A DNA stretch of 64,000 bases from Desulfobotulus mexicanus (GTDB lineage Bacteria > Desulfobacterota > Desulfobacteria > Desulfobacterales > ASO4-4), in contig NZ_VDMB01000002.1 in assembly GCF_006175995.1 (NCBI RefSeq), forward strand, positions 55,112 to 119,111. Direction: 5' to 3'. The position numbers were made by a program, and so were the translations under genes. Of this stretch, positions 56,228 through 63,620 are shown piece by piece. The notes beneath the pieces are model-generated. The model was not told where the DNA came from. It saw only the letters and a program-made list of their open reading frames with translations, and did not search any database. The stretch's first letter is position 1; every line of letters begins with the position of its first letter.

Positions 56228-56519
56228 CCTTAAGAAGAGGGTTTCTGGTTCAATCATTATGCAATGTTGAATACCCGTGCCCACAAACCCATCTTCAATC
56301 ACTGGTACCTGTATTATATTGAATTTGTAAAGTATCTTCGCATTCTTGAAAAAAAGGCTGAAGTATTATGGAAAACATCTTAAAGAATAATCCTCAGATA
56401 GCCAACGCCAGAGAAAAGTACCTGAGCTTTACCCAGGATGAACATATGCGTGAAGCCTATAATTCCCACATCAGATGGAAGCGGGATCATGATTCGGCTT
56501 TCTGGTCCTTCCTGCCATA
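56228..56519 (+). pseudogene. Mosaic relic of two Rpn-type nuclease genes
   Basis: The first part (56231 to about 56362) matches the segment FWFNHYAMLNTR..KYLR of the 61-63 kb Rpn genes. The remainder (about 56363-56512) matches 57130-57280 of the other Rpn gene, from MENILKNNPQIANAREK to KRDHDSA. The reading frame breaks at the join and stops soon after. It is an incomplete chimera, not a functional gene. Confidence 0.8.
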
Positions 56520-56538
56520 AGACACTTTACCACCCTGC

Positions 56539-57495
56539 ATGGAGGCCCCATTGAATCAGATGCTTACGGATTTTTATGTAAAGCCCACATCGGATATTTT
56601 CATAAAGTATCTCTTCGGCAAGGAAGAGCATAAGCCCATTCTCATTGATTTCATCAATGCCGTTATGAAAAACTCAGGATTCCCTTTGATCACAGACCTT
56701 GTGATTAAAAACCCTTTCAACATCCAGACCATCCTCAATGCCAAAGAAACCATACTGGATATCAAGGCAAAATCTTCTGACGGCAGGTGGATTGATATAG
56801 AAATGCAGAACTCGGATAAGGGCTTTTTCGGGGAACGGGCTTTGTATTATTGGACTGCCCTCTACGGAGATCAGCTGGTTGCAGGTGAGAATTATGCTAC
56901 CCTGCGTCCTGTGGTCTGTATCAATATCCTTGATTTTAAGATGTTTAAGAATGTGGATCGATACCACCTCTGCTTCATGCTCCGGGAAAAGGATACGCCG
57001 GAACTGCTTCTGACGGATCACCTTTCCCTGCATTTCCTTGAACTTCCCAAGATTACTGCTTACAATCTGGATAAGAGTCTGGACAACTGGCTTTATTATC
57101 TCAAAAATGAAGGCCTGAACAAGGAGGATGGTATTATGGAAAATATCTTGAAGAACAATCCTCAGATAGCCAACGCCAGAGAAAAGTACCTGAGCTTTAC
57201 CCAGGATGAACATATGCGTGAAGCCTATGATTCTCACATCAAATGGAAGCGGGATCATGATTCGGCTTTGTTTTTTGCGGAGCAGAAGGGGCTGGAGACT
57301 GGTACCGTTAAGGGCCGCCATGAGGGACGCCATGAAGAGAAGTTCCAGACCATCATGCGTTTACAGAAGTACAGGATGCAACCAGAAGAGATCGCAGACA
57401 TTACGAGTCTCACCCCTGAAAAGGTAAGGGCTGTTATTGCCGCAGGAGACAAGGGTCTGGATCTTCTGATGGAAGAAGATGCTACCAGACATTAA
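56539..57495 (+). CDS. Rpn-family recombination-promoting nuclease / putative transposase (PD-(D/E)XK)
   Basis: The 318-residue protein is of the Rpn/YhgA-like family, a PD-(D/E)XK-fold nuclease group linked to recA-independent recombination. The catalytic pattern is Asp74 in ILDIKAK and E88-M-Q90, with a conserved Tyr/Trp region after it. The N-terminus reads MLTDFYVKPTSDIFIKYLFG, typical of the family. The C-terminal third has charged repeats (GRHEGRHEEK) and a helix-turn-helix-like tail with IADITSLTPEKVRAVI. The start may be ATG 56539 or ATG 56560. This is the only apparently intact Rpn gene here. Confidence 0.82.
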   Translation: MEAPLNQMLTDFYVKPTSDIFIKYLFGKEEHKPILIDFINAVMKNSGFPLITDLVIKNPFNIQTILNAKETILDIKAKSSDGRWIDIEMQNSDKGFFGERALYYWTALYGDQLVAGENYATLRPVVCINILDFKMFKNVDRYHLCFMLREKDTPELLLTDHLSLHFLELPKITAYNLDKSLDNWLYYLKNEGLNKEDGIMENILKNNPQIANAREKYLSFTQDEHMREAYDSHIKWKRDHDSALFFAEQKGLETGTVKGRHEGRHEEKFQTIMRLQKYRMQPEEIADITSLTPEKVRAVIAAGDKGLDLLMEEDATRH

Positions 57496-57585
57496 GCCTT
57501 CTTGCTTTGCTTTTTAAACCGCATTCAGCCAGGAGTGTGTCTTGTGTCCGTTTAATGCCTTGAGGATTATTTTTGTGGTTTCGGT

Positions 57586-57750
57586 GTGAGAGTGTGTGAC
57601 TCTTGTAAAAAAGAAAAGGTAGAAGCAGAGCTTGAAAAAAGAGTTGTTCCCATAGACATTGGTGCTGGTGAGTTGTTACTGCCTTATGTAATAAGAATTT
57701 TTAGCCAGTTTGGTTTTTCAGATACACATATTGATGTGATGTTAAAGTAA
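57586..57750 (+). other. Short open frame or gene remnant, unknown
   Basis: A 54-codon open frame beginning with GTG contains a CDSC motif and ends with a well-formed hydrophobic/charged helix (PYVIRIFSQFGFSDTHIDVMLK). No clear ribosome binding site is seen, and it lies among gene fragments. It could be the 3' remnant of an unrecognised gene. Confidence 0.3.
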
Positions 57751-57755
57751 ATTCT

Positions 57756-57847
57756 ATGAAATCTGTTAACCGGAGTAGACGGCTCCATCGGCTCTCACCT
57801 CACAAAATATCTTGTGGCTAAAGGGTACCAGGTGAAAGCCCTTTTTT
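57756..57847 (+). pseudogene. N-terminal fragment of an NAD-dependent epimerase
   Basis: In the frame that starts two bases after the ATG, the sequence reads LTGVDGSIGSHLTKYLVAKG then YQVKALFLN. This is the Rossmann GxxGxxG nucleotide-binding start of an extended SDR epimerase/dehydratase, with a frameshift at its very beginning. It stops after about 30 residues, directly before the antitoxin at 57872. Its partner C-terminus is not nearby. Confidence 0.8.
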
Positions 57848-57871
57848 TAAATCCGCACCAAGGAGCTTACT

Positions 57872-58132
57872 ATGCAGATCGAAGCCATATACAATAAAGG
57901 CCGCATTGAACTGCCCCCCCATCTTCACCTGAAGCAGGATGTGTTCAAGGTACGCATAGAAATTCCTGAATATGCCTATTCAGAAAAGGGGTCAGACCCC
58001 TTTATGGATTGGCAGTCAAAAATGGAAAAAATTAAGAAGAGTGTATTGAATATGGATGAAAAAGCACTGCCGGAGCTTTCACTTAAGCAAAACGAGTCTC
58101 TGGATGCTTTTCAGATACGCGAGGATCAGTAG
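57872..58132 (+). CDS. Putative antitoxin of the AF2212/DUF104-like type
   Basis: A small 86-residue protein whose first 33 residues (MQIEAIYNKGRIELPPHLHL..) have the pattern of AF2212/DUF104-like antitoxins that precede PIN toxins. The remainder is charged. The gene ends immediately before the PIN frame (TAG then ATG at 58133), so the two are coupled. A 19-base palindrome AAAGGGGTCAGACCCCTTT (57985-58003) is inserted in frame and encodes KGSDPF; this palindrome looks like a dispersed repeat. Confidence 0.65.
   Translation: MQIEAIYNKGRIELPPHLHLKQDVFKVRIEIPEYAYSEKGSDPFMDWQSKMEKIKKSVLNMDEKALPELSLKQNESLDAFQIREDQ
57985..58003. repeat. Palindrome AAAGGGGTCAGACCCCTTT inside the antitoxin gene
   Basis: A perfect 19-base palindrome about a central A, in frame within the coding sequence. 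I know this sequence type as a widely dispersed bacterial palindrome; here a single copy is seen. Confidence 0.65.
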
Positions 58133-59683
58133 ATGGATGTTCTTCTTGATGTTAATATAATACTGGATGTCTGTGCTGTACGGAAGCCATGGTTTGATAA
58201 GTCCTTTGAAGCCATTGCGTGTTGCCGCAGATCCGGCGGGCAGGTATGGGTTTATGCGGGTTCTGTGCAGACGTTGCACTATACCCTTGCCAATGTTCAT
58301 CTGCAGCAGGCCAGGGAAAATGGAGAAAATATTTCCAGAAAAGCCTGTCTGGAAATAGCAGCCAGGCAACTGAAGGTCTTTACAGAAAATATCCAGTGGC
58401 TTTCTGCCCTTTCGGGTGAATGTGATGTCTTTGAAGATCAGGACCCGGAGGATATGCAACTCATCTGCTCTCTGGATCGTTTCAGGAAGGGTTCCATTGC
58501 CTTGATTACCAGGGATCAGGGCCTGCTTTCACGGGGAGATCCCCGGATTTTAACACCAGACGCCTATATTGATCAGTCAAAGGAAGGTCAATCCATTCCC
58601 TTCATCGACCTCGCCGCCCAGCAGCACATCATTCGCCCAATCTTAGAAAAAAATATCCATAAAGTCCTTGCCCATGGACAATACATCATGGGGCCGGAAG
58701 TCAAAGAGCTTGAAGAACGCCTTGCCGCCTATGTAGGTACAAAATATGCCATTGGCCTTGCCAGCGGTACGGATGCCCTGATGGTTGCCCTCATGGCCTT
58801 AGGCATAGGCACAGGGGATGAGGTCATTACAACCCCCTTTTCCTTCATAGCCACAGCAGAAATCATAGCCCTTCTCGGGGCAAAGCCCGTTTTTGTGGAT
58901 GTCTGCCCTAAAACCTACAATATTAATCCGGATCTCATTGAAGCCGCCATTACCCCCAAAACAAAAGCCATCATGCCCGTTAGTCTTTATGGCCAGTGTG
59001 CGGATTTTGATGCCATCAATGCCATTGCTTCAAAGCATAATCTTCCTGTGATTGAGGATGCAGCCCAGTCCTTTGGGGCTACATACAAGAGCAGAAAATC
59101 CTGTGCCCTCTCCACCATCAGCTGTACATCATTCTTTCCATCAAAGCCACTTGGCGGATACGGCGATGGCGGAGCATGCTTTACGGATGACGACAATCTT
59201 GCCAAAGCCATGCGTGAAATCCGTGTGCATGGTCAGGACAGACGATACCATCATCCCCGAATAGGCTTTAACGGCAGGCTGGACACCCTGCAGGCGGCCA
59301 TTTTACTTGCCAAGCTTGATATCTTTCCGGATGAGGTGGAAAAACGGGGCCGCATTGGTACACAATATTCAGAAAAAATTCAGACTGAATGCCTGGGTAT
59401 TGTCACGCCTTATATCGAGGAATGGAACACCAGCGTTTATGCCCAATATACTGTGCAGGTTGAAAATCGGGATGCCGTTCAGAAAATACTAAATCAAAAT
59501 GGAATACCTACGGCTGTGCACTATCCTGTTCCTCTTCATCATCAGCCTGTTTTTGAGGATTACAAGACAAGCCTGCCAGTATCCGAAACCCTTGCCCAAA
59601 AAGTGATGAGTCTTCCCATGCATCCCCTTCTGGATGAAGAAACCATCAAAAAGATTGTGGAAGTTCTGAAAAAAGGGGTTTGA
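58133..59683 (+). CDS. PIN toxin fused to DegT/WbpE-like sugar aminotransferase
   Basis: A continuous 516-codon frame. Residues 1 to about 147 form a PIN domain with Asp6, Asp12, an acidic cluster at 101-107 and Asp128. Residues 155-516 match WbpE-type PLP aminotransferases (DegT/DnrJ/EryC1/StrS), which make UDP-3-amino sugars for surface polysaccharide; Lys338 in SFFPSKPLG should bind PLP. The aminotransferase has lost its ATG start: homology begins at residue 155 with codon ATT (58595), preceded at 7 bases by AAGGAAGG. So either a true fusion protein is made or translation restarts at ATT. The order toxin-then-enzyme suggests accidental in-frame joining. Confidence 0.85.
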   Translation: MDVLLDVNIILDVCAVRKPWFDKSFEAIACCRRSGGQVWVYAGSVQTLHYTLANVHLQQARENGENISRKACLEIAARQLKVFTENIQWLSALSGECDVFEDQDPEDMQLICSLDRFRKGSIALITRDQGLLSRGDPRILTPDAYIDQSKEGQSIPFIDLAAQQHIIRPILEKNIHKVLAHGQYIMGPEVKELEERLAAYVGTKYAIGLASGTDALMVALMALGIGTGDEVITTPFSFIATAEIIALLGAKPVFVDVCPKTYNINPDLIEAAITPKTKAIMPVSLYGQCADFDAINAIASKHNLPVIEDAAQSFGATYKSRKSCALSTISCTSFFPSKPLGGYGDGGACFTDDDNLAKAMREIRVHGQDRRYHHPRIGFNGRLDTLQAAILLAKLDIFPDEVEKRGRIGTQYSEKIQTECLGIVTPYIEEWNTSVYAQYTVQVENRDAVQKILNQNGIPTAVHYPVPLHHQPVFEDYKTSLPVSETLAQKVMSLPMHPLLDEETIKKIVEVLKKGV

Positions 59684-59767
59684 TCTTAGGCCAATTTCTG
59701 GAATGAAAATATTTTTTGTCTCTCTTTTCCGAAGGGAGAGAGGAGAAAAACAGCCATCCTCAAGGCT

Positions 59768-59800
59768 CCCTCTCCCTTTGGGAGAGGGCCGGGGTGAGGG
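59768..59800. repeat. Dispersed CT-rich palindromic repeat
   Basis: CCCTCTCCC-TTT-GGGAGAGGG followed by CCGGGGTGAGGG; a near copy occurs at 60922-60956. It is a dispersed repeat type found in many proteobacteria. It lies in the gap between the fused aminotransferase and wlbA. Confidence 0.7.
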
Positions 59801-59857
59801 CTCAATTTTCGGGTATATTTAATCTTGGAAGCAGCTTTTTAAAAAGGAGTGAATACC

Positions 59858-60899
59858 ATGCCCGGTTTTATAAAGGACAGAAAAATACGCACTGCCATTG
59901 TGGGCTGTGGTCGTATATCCAAAAACCATTTTGCTTCCCTTGAAAAGCATAAGGAGAATATGGAACTGGTTGCCGTATGTGATACGGATGCAACCCTTCT
60001 TCAGCTCTTACGGTGTTGCGGGTTACAGGTCCATGCAGAAAATGCTCGAAAAGGAAAAACCGGATCTTGTCTGCCTCTGTACTCCAAGCGGTCTTCATGC
60101 ACGGGAGATCATCCTTGCTGCGGAGCATGGGGTTCATGTTATGACGGAAAAACCCATGGCCACCCGCTGGAAAGATGGTCTTGCCATGGTGGAAGCCTGT
60201 GACAGGGCAGGTGTGCGTCTTTTTGTTGTAAAACAGAACCGTCGCAATGCTACCCTCCAGCTTTTAAAAAATGCCGTTATGCAGAAGCGATTTGGAAAAA
60301 TCTATTCTGTAGCCATCAATGTATTCTGGACAAGACCACAGGATTATTACGACAGCGCAAAATGGCGTGGAACCTGGGAATTTGATGGTGGAGCATTTAT
60401 GAACCAGGCCAGTCATTATATTGACCTTTTTGAATGGCTCATCGGCCCTGTGGAAAGTGTCATGGCCTATACCGGCACCCTTGCCAGGGATATAGAGGTG
60501 GAAGATTCAGGAGCTGCCATCCTTCGCTGGCGTAACGGAGCCCTTGGCACCTTGAATGTCTCCATGCTTACCTACCCGAAAAACCTTGAGGGTAGCATTA
60601 CCATTCTTGGAGAAAAGGGGAGTGCCAAAATCGGCGGGGTTGCGGTGAATGAGGTGCTGCACTGGGATTTTGAGGAAAAGCTGCCCGAAGATGAAAAAAT
60701 TGGTGATGCCAGTTACCAGACCACTTCCGTATATGGCTTTGGTCATCCCCTTTATTTTTCCAATGTGATAGAAACCCTGCGGGGCAATGCTGATCCGGAA
60801 ACCGACGGTAGAGAAGGCCTGAAAACCTTAGAGTTACTCATTGCCATGTATCTTTCCGCAAGGGATGGTAAAAAGGTGGCTTTACCGCTTGAATATTAG
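59858..60899 (+). pseudogene. wlbA: Frameshifted UDP-N-acetylglucosaminuronate dehydrogenase (WlbA-like)
   Basis: WlbA is an NAD-dependent oxidoreductase of the Gfo/Idh/MocA family that oxidises C3 of UDP-GlcNAcA, giving the keto sugar that WbpE then aminates. The first part (AIVGCGRISKNHF, from ATG 59858 with AAGGAG upstream) is in one frame up to about 59997. The rest (YGVAGYRSM.. to EY), including EKPMATRWKDG and the WTRPQDYYDSAKWRGTWEFDGG block, continues in another frame. A small deletion near 59995-60010 explains both. Unless this is a sequencing error, the gene is dead. Confidence 0.85.
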
Positions 60900-60921
60900 A
60901 CGGCTGAGGCTTTCATCAAGA

Positions 60922-60956
60922 CACCCTCTCCCTCTGGGAGAGGGCAGGGGTGAGGG
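60922..60956. repeat. Dispersed CT-rich palindromic repeat, second copy
   Basis: CCCTCTCCCTCTGGGAGAGGG followed by CAGGGGTGAGGG matches 59768-59800. A further GGCAGGGGTGGG stretch appears near 61012. Confidence 0.7.
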
Positions 60957-60986
60957 TATAATGGCGCCCCTGTCCCTACAAAAGCC

Positions 60987-61014
60987 CGGTGGCTGAGGTT
61001 CTCGAAGCCAGGGC
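60987..61014. repeat. Dispersed GGTGGCTGAGG..CTCGAAGCC repeat
   Basis: This short palindromic sequence recurs at 62505-62528. It resembles the widespread bacterial repeat of the type GGTGGCTGAGCCTGTCGAAGCC. It lies in the 234-base gap between wlbA and the first duplicated Rpn gene, otherwise empty. Confidence 0.65.
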
Positions 61015-61133
61015 AGGGGTGGGAGGGCCTGGAGTTTAAAACCTTAGGTTTCGTATGTTGGCGTATATCGAGAACATACGTGACTATTTCAGGCAATTTA
61101 ATCATATTGGCGTTTCCGTAAGGGAAGATTCTC

Positions 61134-62123
61134 GTGGAAATAAAAATTTACAATGACATCGTTTTTAAATGGATCTTTGGAAGGCAAAGCTGCACAGCCC
61201 CTTTGATCGCCCTCCTTAACGCCATTACATCGCCTGCAAAAAAGTTTTCCGAAGTAACCATCTTAAATCCCTTTGATGAATCTGAACCCTTCAAGAATGA
61301 AAAGTAGGGTATCCTTGATATCCGGGCCAAAGATGACTTAAGCGGTGAATGGGTAAATCTGGAGGTTCAGGTAAATCCGGGCTTTCATTATCCGCCCCGC
61401 AGCAAGTTTTACCTTGCAGGTATGTACCGGGATCAGCTTGAGAAGGGTAAAGATGGCCTTTATAGTGACCTTAAAGCCTGCTACGGTATTCATATTCTTG
61501 TGGGTACGCTTTTTGATAAGCCGGAAGAAGAGGATTTCTGGTTCAATCATTATGCCATGCTGAACACCCGCACACACAAAGCCCTCGTCAATCACTGGCA
61601 CCTGTATTATATTGAACTTGAAAAGTATCTTCGCAGCCTTGAAAAAAAGGCCGAAGCCAGACCCCTTAATGAGCTTGAGGAATGGACGCTTTTTATTGGC
61701 ACCATTCAGGACAATGACAGACCCTTAGATGAGCGCATCAATCATAACCCAATGATCCGGGAGGTGTATAAAATGATTGAGACCTTCACAAAAAATGACC
61801 ATCTCCGTGAGAAATACCGTGTGCAGGAAGAATTCATCCGTGTTCAGAAGACCAATGAGTATATGACTGAAAAGATGAGGCAGGAAATTATCAGGCTGGG
61901 TCATGAGGTCGAACACTTCATGGCCGAACAGGAAAGGATTACTGCTGAGAACAAGGCGGCTCTTCAGGCTCAGGAGAGGGAAAGGGCTGAGAAGGAAAGG
62001 GAAAAGGCTGAGAAGGAAGCCATTATGAAAAAAGCCATCCATGGGATGCGTAATCAGGGATTGCCAGACGAAGGTATTGCATCAATACTGGGAATATCCG
62101 AAGCCGTGGTAAGAGGATTGTAA
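61134..62123 (+). pseudogene. Rpn-family nuclease, copy A (internal stop)
   Basis: The frame starts at GTG 61134 (VEIKIYNDIVFKWIFGRQ..) and would give 329 residues. Codon 58 is TAG (61305-61307), where copy B has CAG, so the gene is interrupted by a single C-to-T change. The catalytic segment GILDIRAKDDLSGEWVNLEVQ is otherwise complete. The tail has a charged coiled coil (QERERAEKEREKAEKEA) and a helix-turn-helix end with GIASILGISEAVVRGL. The 61422-62123 part alone remains open and could make a protein lacking the catalytic core. Confidence 0.85.
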
Positions 62124-62503
62124 AAAAAGCCTGCTATGACCCATGCATCATTGCAAAGGTGCATGATGTGGCAAAGAAGTATCAGTGCATTCTTGTCTGT
62201 CTGGATTCCATGCATACCCATGACCATGTGCTTGCGGAGCTTAATGCCTATGGGCCGATGGTAAGTACAGGCAGTTATTGTGTGGTTTTTGATACCCTCA
62301 TTGAAGACATGCCCGAAAATATGTTCCCGGACAGACCCTGGGGGCCGGGCAACAATCCCAAAACCGCTGTGTGGGAATATTTAAAAACCCACCCGGAATT
62401 TGAAATGGACAGGGATATCCAGCATAAGCTCCTGATCACCGTTGCACCGGACGGATATCTGAAAAAGATCGCCTGAAAAACTTAAACCAGATTCATTTAA
62501 AGC
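61136..62503. repeat. Tandem duplication unit A (Rpn nuclease plus CmcI-like tail)
   Basis: About 1368 bases, repeated almost exactly at 62575-64000. The lengths differ by 58 bases because copy B lost 26 bases in the nuclease core and gained 84 in the coiled coil. The spacer 62504-62574 holds the GGTGGCTGAGGCT repeat and a new ATG with good context for copy B. Confidence 0.9.
62132..62476 (+). pseudogene. C-terminal fragment of a CmcI/cephalosporin-hydroxylase-like methyltransferase, copy A
   Basis: From about codon CYDPCIIAKV onward, the frame matches the C-terminal part of the CmcI/RhmO family: ILVCLDSMHTHDHVLAELNAY, then FDTLIEDMPENMFP, RPWGPGNNPKTAVWEYLKTHPEF and the end VAPDGYLKK. The N-terminal SAM-binding half is missing; the fragment joins the 3' end of the Rpn gene directly. 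A GTG at 62159 could start only a partial protein. Confidence 0.8.
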
Positions 62504-62504
62504 A

Positions 62505-62528
62505 CGGTGGCTGAGGCTCTCGAAGCCC
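62505..62528. repeat. Dispersed GGTGGCTGAGG..CTCGAAGCC repeat, second copy
   Basis: Same sequence family as 60987-61014, located exactly in the spacer between the two tandem units. Confidence 0.65.
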
Positions 62529-62572
62529 GCTTCAATCCTGTTCAGCCTCCTTTTTTGTAAGGAATGATTTCA

Positions 62573-63620
62573 ATGGAAATAAAAATTTACAATGACATCG
62601 TTTTTAAATGGATCTTTGGAAGGCAAAGCTGCACAGCCCCTTTGATCGCCCTCCTTAATGCCATTACATCTCCTTCAAAAAAGTTTTCCGAAGTAACCAT
62701 CCTGAATCCCTTTGATGAATCTGAACCCTTCAAGAATGAAAAGCAGGGTATCCTTGATATCCGGGCCAAAGATGACTGTTCAGGTAAATCCGGGCTTCCA
62801 TTATCCGCCCCGCAGCAAATATTACCTTGCGGGCATGTACCGGGATCAGCTTGAGAAGGGCAAAGATGCCCTTTATAGTGACCTTAAAGCCTGCTACGGC
62901 ATTCATATTCTTGTGGGTACGCTTTTTGATAAGCCGGAAGAAGAGGGTTTCTGGTTCAATCACTATGCCATGCTGAACACCCGCACACACAAAGCCCTCG
63001 TCAATCACTGGCACCTGTATTATATTGAACTTGAAAAGTATCTTCGCAGCCTTGAAAAAAAGGCCGAAGCCAGACCCCTTAATGAGCTTGAGGAATGGAC
63101 GCTTTTCATTGGCACCATTCAGGACAATGACAGACCCCTGGATGAGCGCATCAATCATAACCCAATGATCCGGGAGGTGTATAAAATGATTGAGACCTTC
63201 ACAAAAGACGACCATCTCCGTGAGAAATACCGTGTGCAGGAAGAATTTATCCGTGTTCAGAAGACCAATGAGTATATGACTGAAAAGATGAGGCAGGAAA
63301 TTATCAGGCTGGGCCATGAGGTCGAACACTTCATGGCTGAACAGGAAAGGATTACTGCTGAGAACAAGGCGGCTCTTCAGGCTCAGGAGAGGGAAAGGGT
63401 TGAGAAGGAAAAGGAAAGGGCTGAGAAGGAAAAGGAAAGGGCTGAAAAACAGGCGGCTCTTCAGGCTCAGGAGAGGGAAAGGGTTGAGAAGGAAAGGGAA
63501 AGGGCTGAGAAGGAAGCCATTATGAAAAAAGCCATCCATGGGATGCGTAATCAGGGATTGCCAGACGAAGATATTGCAACAATGCTGGGAATATCCGAAG
63601 CCGTGGTAAGAGGATTGTAA
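62573..63620 (+). pseudogene. Rpn-family nuclease, copy B (26-base deletion)
   Basis: The first frame (from ATG 62573) matches copy A up to KDD, without the TAG stop. Then 26 bases are missing at 62777/62778, which shifts the frame and removes the segment LSGEWVNLEV, the E-x-Q part of the nuclease core. The later part resumes in the frame open from 62712 to 63620. Its charged coiled coil is 28 residues longer than in copy A through extra copies of a KEKERAEKE unit. The nuclease is therefore inactive, though the coiled-coil and HTH part could be expressed. Confidence 0.85.

Noticed and set aside
60900..61133. CRISPR-like array of short repeats near the Rpn genes
   Set aside because: The repeats are unevenly spaced, are each palindromic or CT-rich and occur once or twice only. 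No spacers of uniform length exist.
63370..63520. Repetitive AAGGAAAGGGCTGAG units as a DNA regulatory array
   Set aside because: The units are in frame and encode a continuous charged coiled coil, so the repetition is explained by the protein.
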